A DNA stretch of 29,665 nucleotides from RGIG8700 sp045535635 (GCA_045535635.1 JAZSLZ010000135.1:1-29665); one strand, 5' to 3'; shown: positions 1 to 8,640, counted from the first letter of the stretch. Translations and numbers: made by a program. The notes: generated by a model from the letters alone, not told the origin.

Positions 1-114
1 TAGCGGTAGCTTGAAACCGCTTGCGGCTGGCAGATTATTCGGTGGACTTTCAGTCCCGCCAGTAACAGCGACTTATAGTCGCAGAGCAAACTACCGGCTT
101 AGCCGGTAGTTATG
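1..114 (+). ncRNA. Hairpin-rich structured RNA, possibly the 3' omega-RNA/right end of an IS605-type tnpB element
   Basis: Four hairpins follow each other: AGCGGT (2-7) with ACCGCT (16-21); GGACT (44-48) with AGTCC (52-56), extended by 41-43 with 58-60; GCGACT (68-73) with AGTCGC (77-82); and ACTACCGGCT (90-99) with AGCCGGTAGT (101-110). The stretch is clearly richer in G+C than the AT-rich flank after it. No T-run follows the last stem, so it is not a simple terminator. From experience with Clostridia, a G+C-rich hairpin series ending in a GGTAGT stem often marks the right end and omega RNA of tnpB-bearing IS200/IS605 elements. That assignment is inference, because no tnpB codons are visible here. 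Frame 2 stays open only from 2 to 110 and is not recognisable. The strand is assumed. Confidence 0.4.
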
Positions 115-141
115 ATTGCGGACGAAACCTCTCACAGCGTC

Positions 142-184
142 AAAAGTAAAACTTTTATTCATAAGATAACAGAATTGTTATCTT
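142..184. other. Two further perfect hairpins in gene-free DNA
   Basis: AAAAGT (142-147) pairs with ACTTTT (151-156). AAGATAACA (163-171) pairs with TGTTATCTT (176-184) around a GAAT loop. Neither is followed by a T-run. Together with the four stems at 1-114 they make six hairpins in 190 bases. The rest of the gene-free stretch 115-322 holds only the promoter at 249-277 and the ribosome binding site of the next gene. Confidence 0.6.
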
Positions 185-248
185 GTCTTCGATAGAGCCA
201 CAACGGTTATATTTCAAGATGTAAATTAATTTTAAATATTACAGATAA

Positions 249-277
249 TTGAAATATGAGAATGTATATGGTAAAAT
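249..277 (+). promoter_or_regulatory. Sigma-A-type promoter of the Rhs operon
   Basis: TTGAAA at 249-254 and TAAAAT at 272-277 are separated by 17 bp. Transcription would start near 284, giving a leader of about 40 nt with the ribosome binding site AAGGAGG at 309-315. It is the only convincing promoter before the secreted protein and Rhs genes, so both are probably transcribed from it. Confidence 0.65.
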
Positions 278-322
278 ATAGTAGTCTTAATATCATAAAA
301 ATCAATTTAAGGAGGACTTGAT

Positions 323-1183
323 ATGAAAAGAAAGTTTATATGGTTTGTATCAATAATATTGGTGATTATTGGTATATCTACCTCAGTTGTATTTGCGAAA
401 ACATTTGTATCCGATTGGGAAGAATCTATGTTAAGCAGCGGATATTCCGAGTATGATGTTAATGCAATTCGGACAATCAAGCACTTTACCGGAAAAGATT
501 CATTGTTAATACGAGTTAAATATGCCAAACTTGAGGATTGGGACAAAGTTATAGAGGCTTACGGCATAAGCAAATCAGACTTTGATTCATATATGAAATC
601 ACTTTCAAAATATAAGGAGAGCCTTGATATTCCCGATAAAATATACGATGAGATGAAAAAAACAGGCATGTCCGAAAAAGAATGTAAGGAACTTGCAAGA
701 AAAGCATTTAATGAAAAAATTGATATAAAGACAGCATGGGAAGCAAAAGCCGCTGGCAAAACACCCAATGATATAGCAAAAGAAAAAAGGCAAAAATCAC
801 AAGAAAAAGCACAGACGGTAAACGATTTTACATTTGGCAGAATAAGCAAAGAAGAATACTATAAAAAGATGAAACAATATGATACTAAGATGACAGAAAA
901 GGAAATAGAGCAAATTGCGGAAAAAGATAAACAACAATGGACTGAAATAATGATAAGTACAAGCGGAATAACTCAGGACGAAATTGATGCTGCAAAGAAA
1001 ATGGGAATGACAGATGTTATTGATATTTGCAAGCTTAAAAACGCAGAGAAAATAACGGAAATCAAATTTGATGATATGGTAAAAGCTTATAAAACAGGCG
1101 TGAATGTTGATGACTATATTAAGAAGAACATCAGCAATCAAAAAATTGAGAAAAGCAAAGCAAAAGTCAGAAGTGACAAATGA
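323..1183 (+). CDS. Secreted, helix-rich protein of unknown function upstream of the Rhs toxin
   Basis: 286 residues starting at ATG 323, seven bases after a perfect AAGGAGG. Residues 1-25 form a signal peptide (basic MKRK, long hydrophobic stretch, VVFA end), so the mature protein should be exported. There is no lipobox or C-terminal anchor. The remainder is highly charged, Lys/Glu-rich and predicted alpha-helical. It looks built from short helical units of similar flavour, such as WDKVIEAYGISKSDF near residue 75 and MTEKEIEQIAEKDK near 190. I recognise no family. It ends 19 bp before the Rhs gene and shares its promoter, so a role alongside the toxin (export, display, folding or anchoring) is likely by context but not shown by any motif. 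Confidence 0.8.
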   Translation: MKRKFIWFVSIILVIIGISTSVVFAKTFVSDWEESMLSSGYSEYDVNAIRTIKHFTGKDSLLIRVKYAKLEDWDKVIEAYGISKSDFDSYMKSLSKYKESLDIPDKIYDEMKKTGMSEKECKELARKAFNEKIDIKTAWEAKAAGKTPNDIAKEKRQKSQEKAQTVNDFTFGRISKEEYYKKMKQYDTKMTEKEIEQIAEKDKQQWTEIMISTSGITQDEIDAAKKMGMTDVIDICKLKNAEKITEIKFDDMVKAYKTGVNVDDYIKKNISNQKIEKSKAKVRSDK

Positions 1184-1202
1184 TACAGGTGGTGAATAAT
1201 TA

Positions 1203-4200
1203 GTGAAAAAGTTATTATTATTTATATTTATTGCAGCCTCACTTTTAATGCCTAACGTAGTTAATGCTGATGAAGCCTCACAGTTGGCAGACGATTATAA
1301 TAATTTATATTATCCAAAATCTATATATAATGATGGTATAAATTTTGCACCTCAGACACAAAATCAATCTGTTTATGTTAATACTGCAACCGGAAGTGTA
1401 AATGTTTTACAAACAGATGTAACTCTCCCCGGCAGAAACGGTTTTGATTTAAGCATTTCAAGAATGTACAGCTCGTCAAATGCGTTTCTTTATGATCCAC
1501 AGATTGTATATAACGAACAGGCAGGTGACCCTGAAGTTTACTATAGGATTTACGGACTTAAAAGAACCTATATGTATTACACAGACAGTACTTTTGAAAC
1601 AATAGATGGTGTTGTGACCTGCCTGAAACCGTCGTTTTTTGACTACCTTGAAACGAAAGATGCAGAATGGATGATAAGGAACGCAAGTTCATACGAATTT
1701 CTATATAATTCAGAACAGGAATTTGACGAAGAGTTGTTTTTTAGTTCAGAAACAGAAGCAAATGCGGCAATAGCTGAGTTAGAATCTATATTCTGGCAAA
1801 TAGAGGCGGAATTTCCTTATGATAATACAGTTGAGTATAAGGTAGATTATTACGGTTTTGTAATAGCTGAAATGGTTCAGGAAACCGTATCATATGAAGC
1901 AGAGGACAGCCTTAATCAGGATACAGGAACAGAAAGATATTCAATGCTTGGTACAGGCTGGGAATTCACATTTCCCTATGTAGAAGTAAGATATGGCTAT
2001 GATGATATTTATGAGTATTTGCATTTTGGAGAAAAAGGAGTATGGCAAATAGATTTTTCTGATGGCGGAAGCAATAATCTTGTAGGCTATAACCTTAACG
2101 ATATAGTTTTAACAGAAGACCGGTCTATTACCCATGATGGAAGGACAAGCAAATACTGCGTTACAGAAAAGGACGGAACAAAGCATTACTTTGCGTCTGA
2201 TGGGCGATTGTTAATCAAGCAAGACCGCTACGGAAATCAAATAAAATTTTATTGCAGTGTGCGAAGATATTTAAACGCATGGGGAAATGTTCAACAATAT
2301 CCGTATATAACAAAAATAGTTGACACAATGGGGCGAGAAATTTCTTTTGCTTCTGAAAACGATCCGATTCTTGAAGAACTGAAATACTTAAAAATGACAA
2401 TCAGCGACCCAACAGATACCGATAATGTGAAAGTATATTCCTATGAATTGAAATTGTTAACAGATGATGATTTACCCTTGTCAAGATACACACAATATTC
2501 ATACTTAGACGGAGAAGAGTGGGTTTTAAGCTCAGTATCCGACCCAGAAGAAAACACAGACAATTATTTGTATGCTTATGAAACTACAAGATTTTCATTT
2601 TTGAACAGAAACAGAGCCTTTTATGATACTTTTAAAGATAATGCAGATTATAATACAGGAAACTCTTATATTACCAAAAATGATTTTCTCAACTTTGGTG
2701 GCAAAGATAATTGTATAGTCTTATTAAAGCAAATATCAGGAACAGGGAAAAAATTGTATTGCTTCGAATATTCTCCTTTTGCAAAAAGCTGTACAGCTGA
2801 CGGCTCTATGCTTTTCTATAAGGCTTATGAAAGCCACGAAGAAAAAGCTAATCATTATAACGGAACAAATTCGGATATGAACAAAAAAACATATCATTAT
2901 GATACAAATGATGTGGGAGAGTACGATGGTTATCCGTTCTACAAGAGAGAAGAATACATAGGAGATTCGTACAATTATGAAGTAATAGTAAATGACAAAA
3001 GCACAGAAAGCGAAAAAACAGCAAGTGAAATATATCATTTCAGGTATTCGGGTATTAACGATAATAAGACAATACTGGTAAAGGACCATACTTCACAGGG
3101 AACAGACCATAAGGTTGTAACAAATAACACTTATGATGCAAATACCTTGCTCCTTACCAATACAACAGTAAAAAATTATTCTGCATCAAACAACAGTAAT
3201 TATATGACAGTTACTAATTCATATACATACGATTCGGCAAAATACGGAGATATGTTATCACATACACCTAACGGAGAAAGTGACAGAGCCGTAACATATA
3301 CCTATGATGAAACATATCATTTTCCGTTGACTAAGGTATATAAGCAAGATGCAAATACTACTGTCAGGGAAGAATATGTTCCTACATCGAATGGCAAAAG
3401 TATAGAGTTTATAAATATATATGTTAATGATGTGCTGAAAAGTAAAACACAATATTCTCACGATAGTTACGGAAATATAGTTAATGAAAAGAAATATATC
3501 AATTCAACTGATTATATTGAAAAACAGTACACCTATGAAAATGGTGTATATCTTACAAATGAAACTGTCAAAAATGTTGTGGATAATGACAATGAGCTTA
3601 AAGATATTTCTGTATCGGTAAGTTATGATTATTGGGGAAATCCTATATCACAAACAGATGCAGAGGAAAACACAACTCTATATGAATATGATGCAATTAA
3701 CCGCTTGACAAAGATAACAAATCCTGACACTTCTTCAAAAGCTTATCGCTATTATTCCAACAGCATAAGGGAAACTGATGAATTAGGAAACAGAATAAGA
3801 ACCTATCATACAAAAGATAAAAAGGTTGATTATCTGTATTATGATTTTCTTGATTTGCAAAATAATCAAATATACTATGACAAGTATGGCAATATAGAGG
3901 CTGAAGTTTTATACAGCGATAATATAGTTCTTGATGAATATGGGGATGAATGTCAGGCGGTAGAAAGAGAAACTCTTTATACATACGACACTCTCCAAAG
4001 ACCTCTTACCAAAAAGGTATATGACAAAACAGGAACGCTTGTTTATTATGAGCAATATGCATACGATGTTACCGCAGATTATACAAAGGAAACTGTAACC
4101 GTAGTCGGAAATGACGGCAATCCGTCAGTTGTAACAAGTGTTTACTATGATAAATTTGGTAATAAGATAAAAACAGAAACAGGCGGAAGCATTGAAACCT

Positions 4201-6821
4201 ACACATCAGATTATGCAGGAAATGTTCTTACTGTAAAATCTGCCAAAGCCAATGCAGAAGGCTTATCAAGTGTACGCAGTACAGAATATGATTATATGGG
4301 TAATACGGTAAAAGAAATTGACGAGCTTGGAAATACCATAACCGCCGAATATGACAGACTTGGCAGAATTATAAAAGCCTATGACGCAAACGGCTACGCA
4401 ACCGAATATAAATATGATAATATGGGCAGAGTGATTGAGCAGAAAGCTCCTTTTGAAGTAAAAGACGGAATTGTATATTACTCTGTTAAAAAGAACTGGT
4501 ATGACGGTAACGGCAATGTTGTAAAAGAAAGAATTTATACTAATGCTTCAGGAGAGACGGAAAACTACAGCGAGATTAAATATACCTATGATAACAGAAA
4601 CCGACTTGTTTTGACAGAAACAAATGACGGTTCAGAATCAAGCTTCGTGCAGAATTACTATGATGCAAAAGGAAACCTTTTGAGAGTTTATACAGGTCTT
4701 AGCTCTCCTCTTACCATTAATGGGCTTGATAATGTAACTGAAAGCTCTGATTCTGAATACGCAACAGCAAAATACACCTATGACCAGCTTGGCAGACTTC
4801 TTACATCAACCGATGCTATGGGATTGACTGAGACAAACACCTACGATACTGTAAACGGTTTGCTCCAGACAAGCACCGACAGAAAAGGACAGACCTTTAA
4901 TTTCAGCTATAACGGTCTTGGAAATGTTACATCAAAAGCTTTGTCTGACGGTACAAATACCGAAACAACCTTATATGGCTTAACAGGTCAGGTTGTTGCA
5001 AAGCAAAATGGTACAACTGCCATAAGCTATGTATATAACAATAAAGGACAGCTTATACAGGAAACCGATTCATCAGCAGGTACAAGCAAGGCTTATACCT
5101 ATGATGCAAACGGCAACCGTACAGGCTTTACCCTTACAAGAAACGGCAATGTTGAAATGAATATGTCATATACATACGATTTGCTTAACCGTTTGACAAG
5201 TGTAAGTGAAAACGGCACTGTTATTGCACAGTACAGCTATGATGATAAGGGCAACAGAATACAGACAGTCAATACAGGCGGTGAAACCACAAGCTATACC
5301 TATAACTTGGCAAATATGCTAACATCACAGACAACAGGAGACAAGCTCTCTGAACAGTATAGCTATTATCTTAACGGAAACCAGAAGTCAAAAACCTCAA
5401 ACGGTGTAACTACTACCTATGAGTATGATCAAATGAACCGTCTGATAAAGGAAAATGATACTGTATATACCTTTGATGATTTCGGTAACAGAGCAACAAT
5501 GACGGACAGCGAGGGCACAACGGTATATGCTTATGATTTAAACAACAGATTAACCGCTGCCCTTGAAACAACAGACAGCGAAACAAGTCTTACAAATTAT
5601 TTCTATGACAGTAACGGTAATACAATTTCAAAGGTAACTGTAACAGAAAAACCGTATAAAAACGGTATGACAGCAAGCTACACCATTTCAGGTACTTCAA
5701 ATGAAGATGTTGCCTTATATGAGTATAACTGCTATAATCAGCTTGTAGGACTTAATACAAATGGAGTTGTTTCTTCATATAATTATGCTCCTGACGGATT
5801 GAGATACTCAAAAACTGTTGACGGAGAAACTACCGCATTTGTATATGATAATGCCAATATTATAGAAGAAATAACCTCAGATGGTGTTAATAAGTATTAC
5901 AGAGGCATTGAAATCATAAAGAATGATGATGGCTTGTACTACATCTATAACGGTCAGGGAGATGTATCAATCCTTACAGATAATTCAGGAACAACCATAG
6001 CCGATTATACATTTGATGCCTACGGAAATCAGCAACAGGAAAATACAGTATATAATCCGTTTGGCTACAGAGGAGAATACACAGACTCCGAAAGTGGATT
6101 AATTTATCTCCGTGCAAGAATGTATGACCCCGAAACAGGAAGATTTATTAACGAAGATCCAATAAGAGATGGGCTGAATTGGTATGTATATGCTAATAAT
6201 AACCCTATAAAATACATTGATCCTACAGGTGAAGCTGCTGAAACAATCATTGATATTGCCGGAGCTATATGGAGTTTAAAAGATTTTATCACAAATCCAA
6301 GTTTGATTAATGCTGCATTCTTGGTGTGGGATGTTGCATCAATAGTTGTTCCGTTTGTTCCTGGTTCTTATGTAACTAAGGCGGGCAAATACATAGTTAA
6401 AGCGGGTTCTAAAACAGATGATGTTGTTGATGCATTAAAGGTATTGAATAAAACCCAGAGGGTAGAGGCAATTAAAGATGGTACTGTCGTGTTACCTTAT
6501 AAAGCATTGAAGAAACTTTCAAAAGGAACAGGATTAGAGGCTCATCATTTAATAGAAAAGCGTTTTGCGGAAACTTTAGATATAAAATCTAATGATATTT
6601 TAAGTATTGCAATTAATAAGGATACACACAAAAAAATCACTAATGCAATGCGAGAAGAGTTACCGTATTCAACGCTATTTAATAAAAAGAAGTATTCTCC
6701 ACAAGAAATATGGAATGCAACAAAAAAAGTTTATACTGATCTTGGCATGGACGATTATATAGAGCCATTAAAACAGATGCTGAAAGATTCAGGTGTGACC
6801 GGTATAAGTTGGGGGGATTAA
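1203..6821 (+). CDS. Secreted YD-repeat/Rhs polymorphic toxin with C-terminal HNH/EndoVII-like nuclease domain (WapA-like)
   Basis: 1872 residues from a GTG start about nine bases after GGTGGTG. Residues 1-23 are a signal peptide (MKKLLLFIF ... NVVNA). Around 55-90 lies the module typical of the start of these proteins (ATGSVNVLQTDVTLPGRNG). From about residue 650 to 1620 YD repeats follow (YD.lGR.., YDANGNRT and similar), which in Rhs/WapA proteins build a beta-cage shell. The Rhs core ends with YLRARMYDPETGRFI and DPTG at 1673-1676. The remaining 196 residues are the variable tip: a hydrophobic pre-toxin stretch (about 1680-1745) and then a domain with EAHHLIE (H1781, H1782) and INKDTHKK (H1809). 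This spacing fits AHH-type nucleases of the HNH/EndoVII superfamily. The probable target is nucleic acid of competing cells. WapA of Bacillus subtilis is the closest known concept. The nuclease call is from motifs only. Confidence 0.9.
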   Translation: MKKLLLFIFIAASLLMPNVVNADEASQLADDYNNLYYPKSIYNDGINFAPQTQNQSVYVNTATGSVNVLQTDVTLPGRNGFDLSISRMYSSSNAFLYDPQIVYNEQAGDPEVYYRIYGLKRTYMYYTDSTFETIDGVVTCLKPSFFDYLETKDAEWMIRNASSYEFLYNSEQEFDEELFFSSETEANAAIAELESIFWQIEAEFPYDNTVEYKVDYYGFVIAEMVQETVSYEAEDSLNQDTGTERYSMLGTGWEFTFPYVEVRYGYDDIYEYLHFGEKGVWQIDFSDGGSNNLVGYNLNDIVLTEDRSITHDGRTSKYCVTEKDGTKHYFASDGRLLIKQDRYGNQIKFYCSVRRYLNAWGNVQQYPYITKIVDTMGREISFASENDPILEELKYLKMTISDPTDTDNVKVYSYELKLLTDDDLPLSRYTQYSYLDGEEWVLSSVSDPEENTDNYLYAYETTRFSFLNRNRAFYDTFKDNADYNTGNSYITKNDFLNFGGKDNCIVLLKQISGTGKKLYCFEYSPFAKSCTADGSMLFYKAYESHEEKANHYNGTNSDMNKKTYHYDTNDVGEYDGYPFYKREEYIGDSYNYEVIVNDKSTESEKTASEIYHFRYSGINDNKTILVKDHTSQGTDHKVVTNNTYDANTLLLTNTTVKNYSASNNSNYMTVTNSYTYDSAKYGDMLSHTPNGESDRAVTYTYDETYHFPLTKVYKQDANTTVREEYVPTSNGKSIEFINIYVNDVLKSKTQYSHDSYGNIVNEKKYINSTDYIEKQYTYENGVYLTNETVKNVVDNDNELKDISVSVSYDYWGNPISQTDAEENTTLYEYDAINRLTKITNPDTSSKAYRYYSNSIRETDELGNRIRTYHTKDKKVDYLYYDFLDLQNNQIYYDKYGNIEAEVLYSDNIVLDEYGDECQAVERETLYTYDTLQRPLTKKVYDKTGTLVYYEQYAYDVTADYTKETVTVVGNDGNPSVVTSVYYDKFGNKIKTETGGSIETYTSDYAGNVLTVKSAKANAEGLSSVRSTEYDYMGNTVKEIDELGNTITAEYDRLGRIIKAYDANGYATEYKYDNMGRVIEQKAPFEVKDGIVYYSVKKNWYDGNGNVVKERIYTNASGETENYSEIKYTYDNRNRLVLTETNDGSESSFVQNYYDAKGNLLRVYTGLSSPLTINGLDNVTESSDSEYATAKYTYDQLGRLLTSTDAMGLTETNTYDTVNGLLQTSTDRKGQTFNFSYNGLGNVTSKALSDGTNTETTLYGLTGQVVAKQNGTTAISYVYNNKGQLIQETDSSAGTSKAYTYDANGNRTGFTLTRNGNVEMNMSYTYDLLNRLTSVSENGTVIAQYSYDDKGNRIQTVNTGGETTSYTYNLANMLTSQTTGDKLSEQYSYYLNGNQKSKTSNGVTTTYEYDQMNRLIKENDTVYTFDDFGNRATMTDSEGTTVYAYDLNNRLTAALETTDSETSLTNYFYDSNGNTISKVTVTEKPYKNGMTASYTISGTSNEDVALYEYNCYNQLVGLNTNGVVSSYNYAPDGLRYSKTVDGETTAFVYDNANIIEEITSDGVNKYYRGIEIIKNDDGLYYIYNGQGDVSILTDNSGTTIADYTFDAYGNQQQENTVYNPFGYRGEYTDSESGLIYLRARMYDPETGRFINEDPIRDGLNWYVYANNNPIKYIDPTGEAAETIIDIAGAIWSLKDFITNPSLINAAFLVWDVASIVVPFVPGSYVTKAGKYIVKAGSKTDDVVDALKVLNKTQRVEAIKDGTVVLPYKALKKLSKGTGLEAHHLIEKRFAETLDIKSNDILSIAINKDTHKKITNAMREELPYSTLFNKKKYSPQEIWNATKKVYTDLGMDDYIEPLKQMLKDSGVTGISWGD

Positions 6822-6823
6822 TT

Positions 6824-7657
6824 ATGTATGATATTCGTATTGTTCATGTAAACGCATATGGAGAATTAAGAAAAAGTATTTACAAAAATGTACAACATTC
6901 TATTCCAGCCGAATTAAAAAAAGATTATCCATATTGCGAAAAAGGTTTTTTTGAAATACCGTTATTTGAGGATTCAAATGAGTACAAATATGTTTTAGAT
7001 TTGGCAAAAAAAGCGAATTTGACATGTGAAGTTTCTGAAAAAACGGTATATACAACTAAGGAAGAAGAAGAATGTGAGTATTTTTATATGTGGTTATCTG
7101 AACCAATGGAATTAGAAGCCGTACATTTAGAAGACTATAATACAAAATTTACAAGTTGCTGTTCAAAATGCGATGCAGGCAGACAACTTGTAGGCGATGC
7201 GTTGGTTGACCGTAAACTTATTAAAAACAAGCCAATACTGCAACTAACTGACAGCCTCATAACAGTTTCAAAATCTATAAAGTGGTTGGTTGAAGAAAAA
7301 GGCTTGACAGGATTTAATTTTGAACATCGGTTGAAAGATTTCAAGGGCAGAGAAATGGATGATTATTTCTGCGTTGAACCACAAAAGGATAACACACTTC
7401 CACCAATGCACGAAAACACATGGTTTCGTGAGTGGAAAGAAAAAGTTTGTGAACATAAACAGTATTGGATAATTTCAAATGCAAAATACTCTCGTAAAAG
7501 TTTGCAAAATGCAAAAGATTTGAATTTTTCTTACGAGTTCTCGTATGGAAGAAATCCAAATCGGTTTTTGATTGTATCCCAAAAGCTTCGCAAAGTATTT
7601 AAGGAGCATAAAGTTCGTGCTGGATTCCAACCGGTTAATATAATTGATGAGACATGA
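6824..7657 (+). CDS. Putative immunity protein for the Rhs nuclease; family not recognised
   Basis: 277 residues from ATG 6824, two bases after the Rhs stop, with GGGGGG at 6811-6816 as ribosome binding site inside the end of the toxin gene. An in-frame TTG at 6809 would overlap that site and is less likely. There is no signal peptide or membrane segment, so the protein is cytoplasmic. It has an N-terminal beta-rich stretch (MYDIRIVHVNAYGEL), an acidic centre and a Cys cluster (SCCSKCD near residue 110) that could bind metal. I do not recognise a family. The position, immediate coupling and cytoplasmic nature are what is expected of the cognate immunity gene in polymorphic toxin loci. That function is inferred from context alone. 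The stop codon lies inside a REP-like repeat that begins at 7651. Confidence 0.75.
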   Translation: MYDIRIVHVNAYGELRKSIYKNVQHSIPAELKKDYPYCEKGFFEIPLFEDSNEYKYVLDLAKKANLTCEVSEKTVYTTKEEEECEYFYMWLSEPMELEAVHLEDYNTKFTSCCSKCDAGRQLVGDALVDRKLIKNKPILQLTDSLITVSKSIKWLVEEKGLTGFNFEHRLKDFKGREMDDYFCVEPQKDNTLPPMHENTWFREWKEKVCEHKQYWIISNAKYSRKSLQNAKDLNFSYEFSYGRNPNRFLIVSQKLRKVFKEHKVRAGFQPVNIIDET

Positions 7658-7690
7658 GACAGGTGAGACAGGGGACGGTTCTCTGTCTTG
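7651..7690. repeat. REP-like repeat with GGGGACGGTTCT core
   Basis: The sequence GACATGAGACAGG begins here, followed by AGACAG (7666-7671) and CTGTCT (7683-7688) as an imperfect hairpin around GGGGACGGTTCT. Units with a GGGGACGGTTCT core and GACA-type flanks recur in Clostridia genomes, and this unit is close to the copy at 9562-9611. It supplies the TGA stop of the putative immunity gene. Confidence 0.7.
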
Positions 7691-7707
7691 ACAAGGTTTT
7701 CTCGACA

Positions 7708-7781
7708 GGCAAATTGGGGACGTGCCTGATTTTGCAAGTTCTCGTTGACAACTTCTCTTTGATTATGCTATTATTAATTAA
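7708..7781 (+). repeat. 74-bp exact direct repeat, copy 1 (RAYT promoter region)
   Basis: Bases 7708-7781 are identical to 9079-9152. The segment contains GGGGACGTGCCTG (7716-7728) and the complete promoter of the transposase gene, and it ends at about the predicted transcription start. Confidence 0.95.
7745..7774 (+). promoter_or_regulatory. Promoter of the RAYT transposase gene
   Basis: TTGACA at 7745-7750 and TATTAT at 7769-7774 with an 18-bp spacer. The start site would lie near 7781 and the leader would be about 25 nt with AGAGGTG at 7794-7800. Confidence 0.65.
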
Positions 7782-7805
7782 AACAACACAGAAAGAGGTG
7801 TTAAC

Positions 7806-8582
7806 ATGAGCAGACCGCCACGAGTACTTAGTTCAACAGGATTATATCATGTGATATTTAGAGGAATAAATCATTTAAATATTTTTGAAGAAGATGAAGA
7901 TTATCAGAAAATGCTTAAGATAATTGCAAGTCTAAAAGAAAGCGACAGCATAGAAATATATGCATATTGTCTAATGACTAATCATGTTCACTTATTTCTC
8001 AAAGAAAAAGAAATCGGCGATATAAAGAAAGTTATGCATAGATTGCTTACGACATATGTAGGCTGGTTCAATAGAAAGTATCAGCGAAACGGCAGCCTGA
8101 TTGGAAACAGGTACAAAAGCGAACCAATAGAAAATGAAAAATATTATTTTATGTTAGTAAGATACATACATCAAAACCCGATTCGTGCGAGAATATGTAA
8201 AATGCCGAACGAATATAGATGGAGCAGCTACAAGGATTATATATCCAAAGGAAAAACGAGCTTGACAGATACAGCATTTACTTTAGATATGCTTTCATCA
8301 AACAAAAGTGAAGCAATAAATTATTTTATAGAGCTTCATCAGATTGACGAGGTGGTTGACTTTAGTATTACAAATACCAAAAAGCTAACACCGGCACAAA
8401 TCGACAGAAAGATAGAAAAAATATCAGGAATGACACCGGAAAGCATATCACAGTTACCACGAATAAACCGCAACGAGGTTTTACAAAAACTAAGAACAGC
8501 GGGATTGACAATCGGTGAACTTGAACGAGCTACAGGAATATCAAGGGGGATAATAACTAATGCTATGTTAAAAAACTTGTAA
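7806..8582 (+). CDS. REP-associated tyrosine transposase (RAYT), Y1_Tnp/IS200-like
   Basis: 258 residues, ATG 7806 six bases after AGAGGTG. Residues 1-150 are the Y1 HUH single-strand DNA transposase domain: HVIFRGIN near 15-22, the HUH metal site NHVHLF (H60, H62) and the catalytic tyrosine Y120 in VRYIHQNPIRA. WSSYKDY at 139-145 is also typical of RAYTs. A further ~60 residues (about 195-258) contain what looks like a helix-turn-helix (LTIGELERATGISRGII), often found at the C-terminus of such proteins. Active-site residues and length are intact, so it may be functional. It lies between inverted GGGGACGTGCCTG repeats and separates the Rhs/immunity genes from two small genes downstream, so it or its repeats probably shaped this region. 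Confidence 0.93.
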   Translation: MSRPPRVLSSTGLYHVIFRGINHLNIFEEDEDYQKMLKIIASLKESDSIEIYAYCLMTNHVHLFLKEKEIGDIKKVMHRLLTTYVGWFNRKYQRNGSLIGNRYKSEPIENEKYYFMLVRYIHQNPIRARICKMPNEYRWSSYKDYISKGKTSLTDTAFTLDMLSSNKSEAINYFIELHQIDEVVDFSITNTKKLTPAQIDRKIEKISGMTPESISQLPRINRNEVLQKLRTAGLTIGELERATGISRGIITNAMLKNL

Positions 8583-8585
8583 AAA

Positions 8586-8615
8586 CAGGCACGTCCCCAG
8601 AGTACTCAGAGTACT
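8586..8615. repeat. Inverted REP copy followed by doubled AGAGTACT
   Basis: CAGGCACGTCCCC (8586-8598) is the exact reverse complement of 7716-7728 and 9087-9099 and starts three bases after the RAYT stop codon. AGAGTACT then occurs twice (8599-8606 and 8608-8615), each copy containing the palindrome AGTACT. No T-run follows. Confidence 0.8.
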
Positions 8616-8640
8616 AAAACTATAAGTGAGTGTGATTTAT

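Larger units (their letters stand above)
7716..8598 (+). mobile_element. RAYT/REP element: Y1 transposase gene bounded by inverted GGGGACGTGCCTG repeats
   Basis: GGGGACGTGCCTG at 7716-7728 and its exact reverse complement CAGGCACGTCCCC at 8586-8598 bracket a single gene for a REP-associated tyrosine transposase. This inverted flanking is the usual arrangement of RAYT genes with their own REP sequences. RAYTs are thought to act on the hairpin REPs rather than move as a classical insertion sequence, so the boundaries are those of the repeats and are not a demonstrated transposition unit. No target-site duplication is visible. Confidence 0.7.

Noticed and set aside
84..115. Intrinsic terminator at the ACTACCGGCT/AGCCGGTAGT stem
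   Set aside because: No T-run follows on either strand close to the stem; it fits better as the last stem of a structured RNA.
6809..6823. Upstream TTG start for the putative immunity gene
   Set aside because: It would overlap the toxin stop and use its own ribosome binding site (GGGGGG) as coding sequence; ATG 6824 is seven bases after that site.
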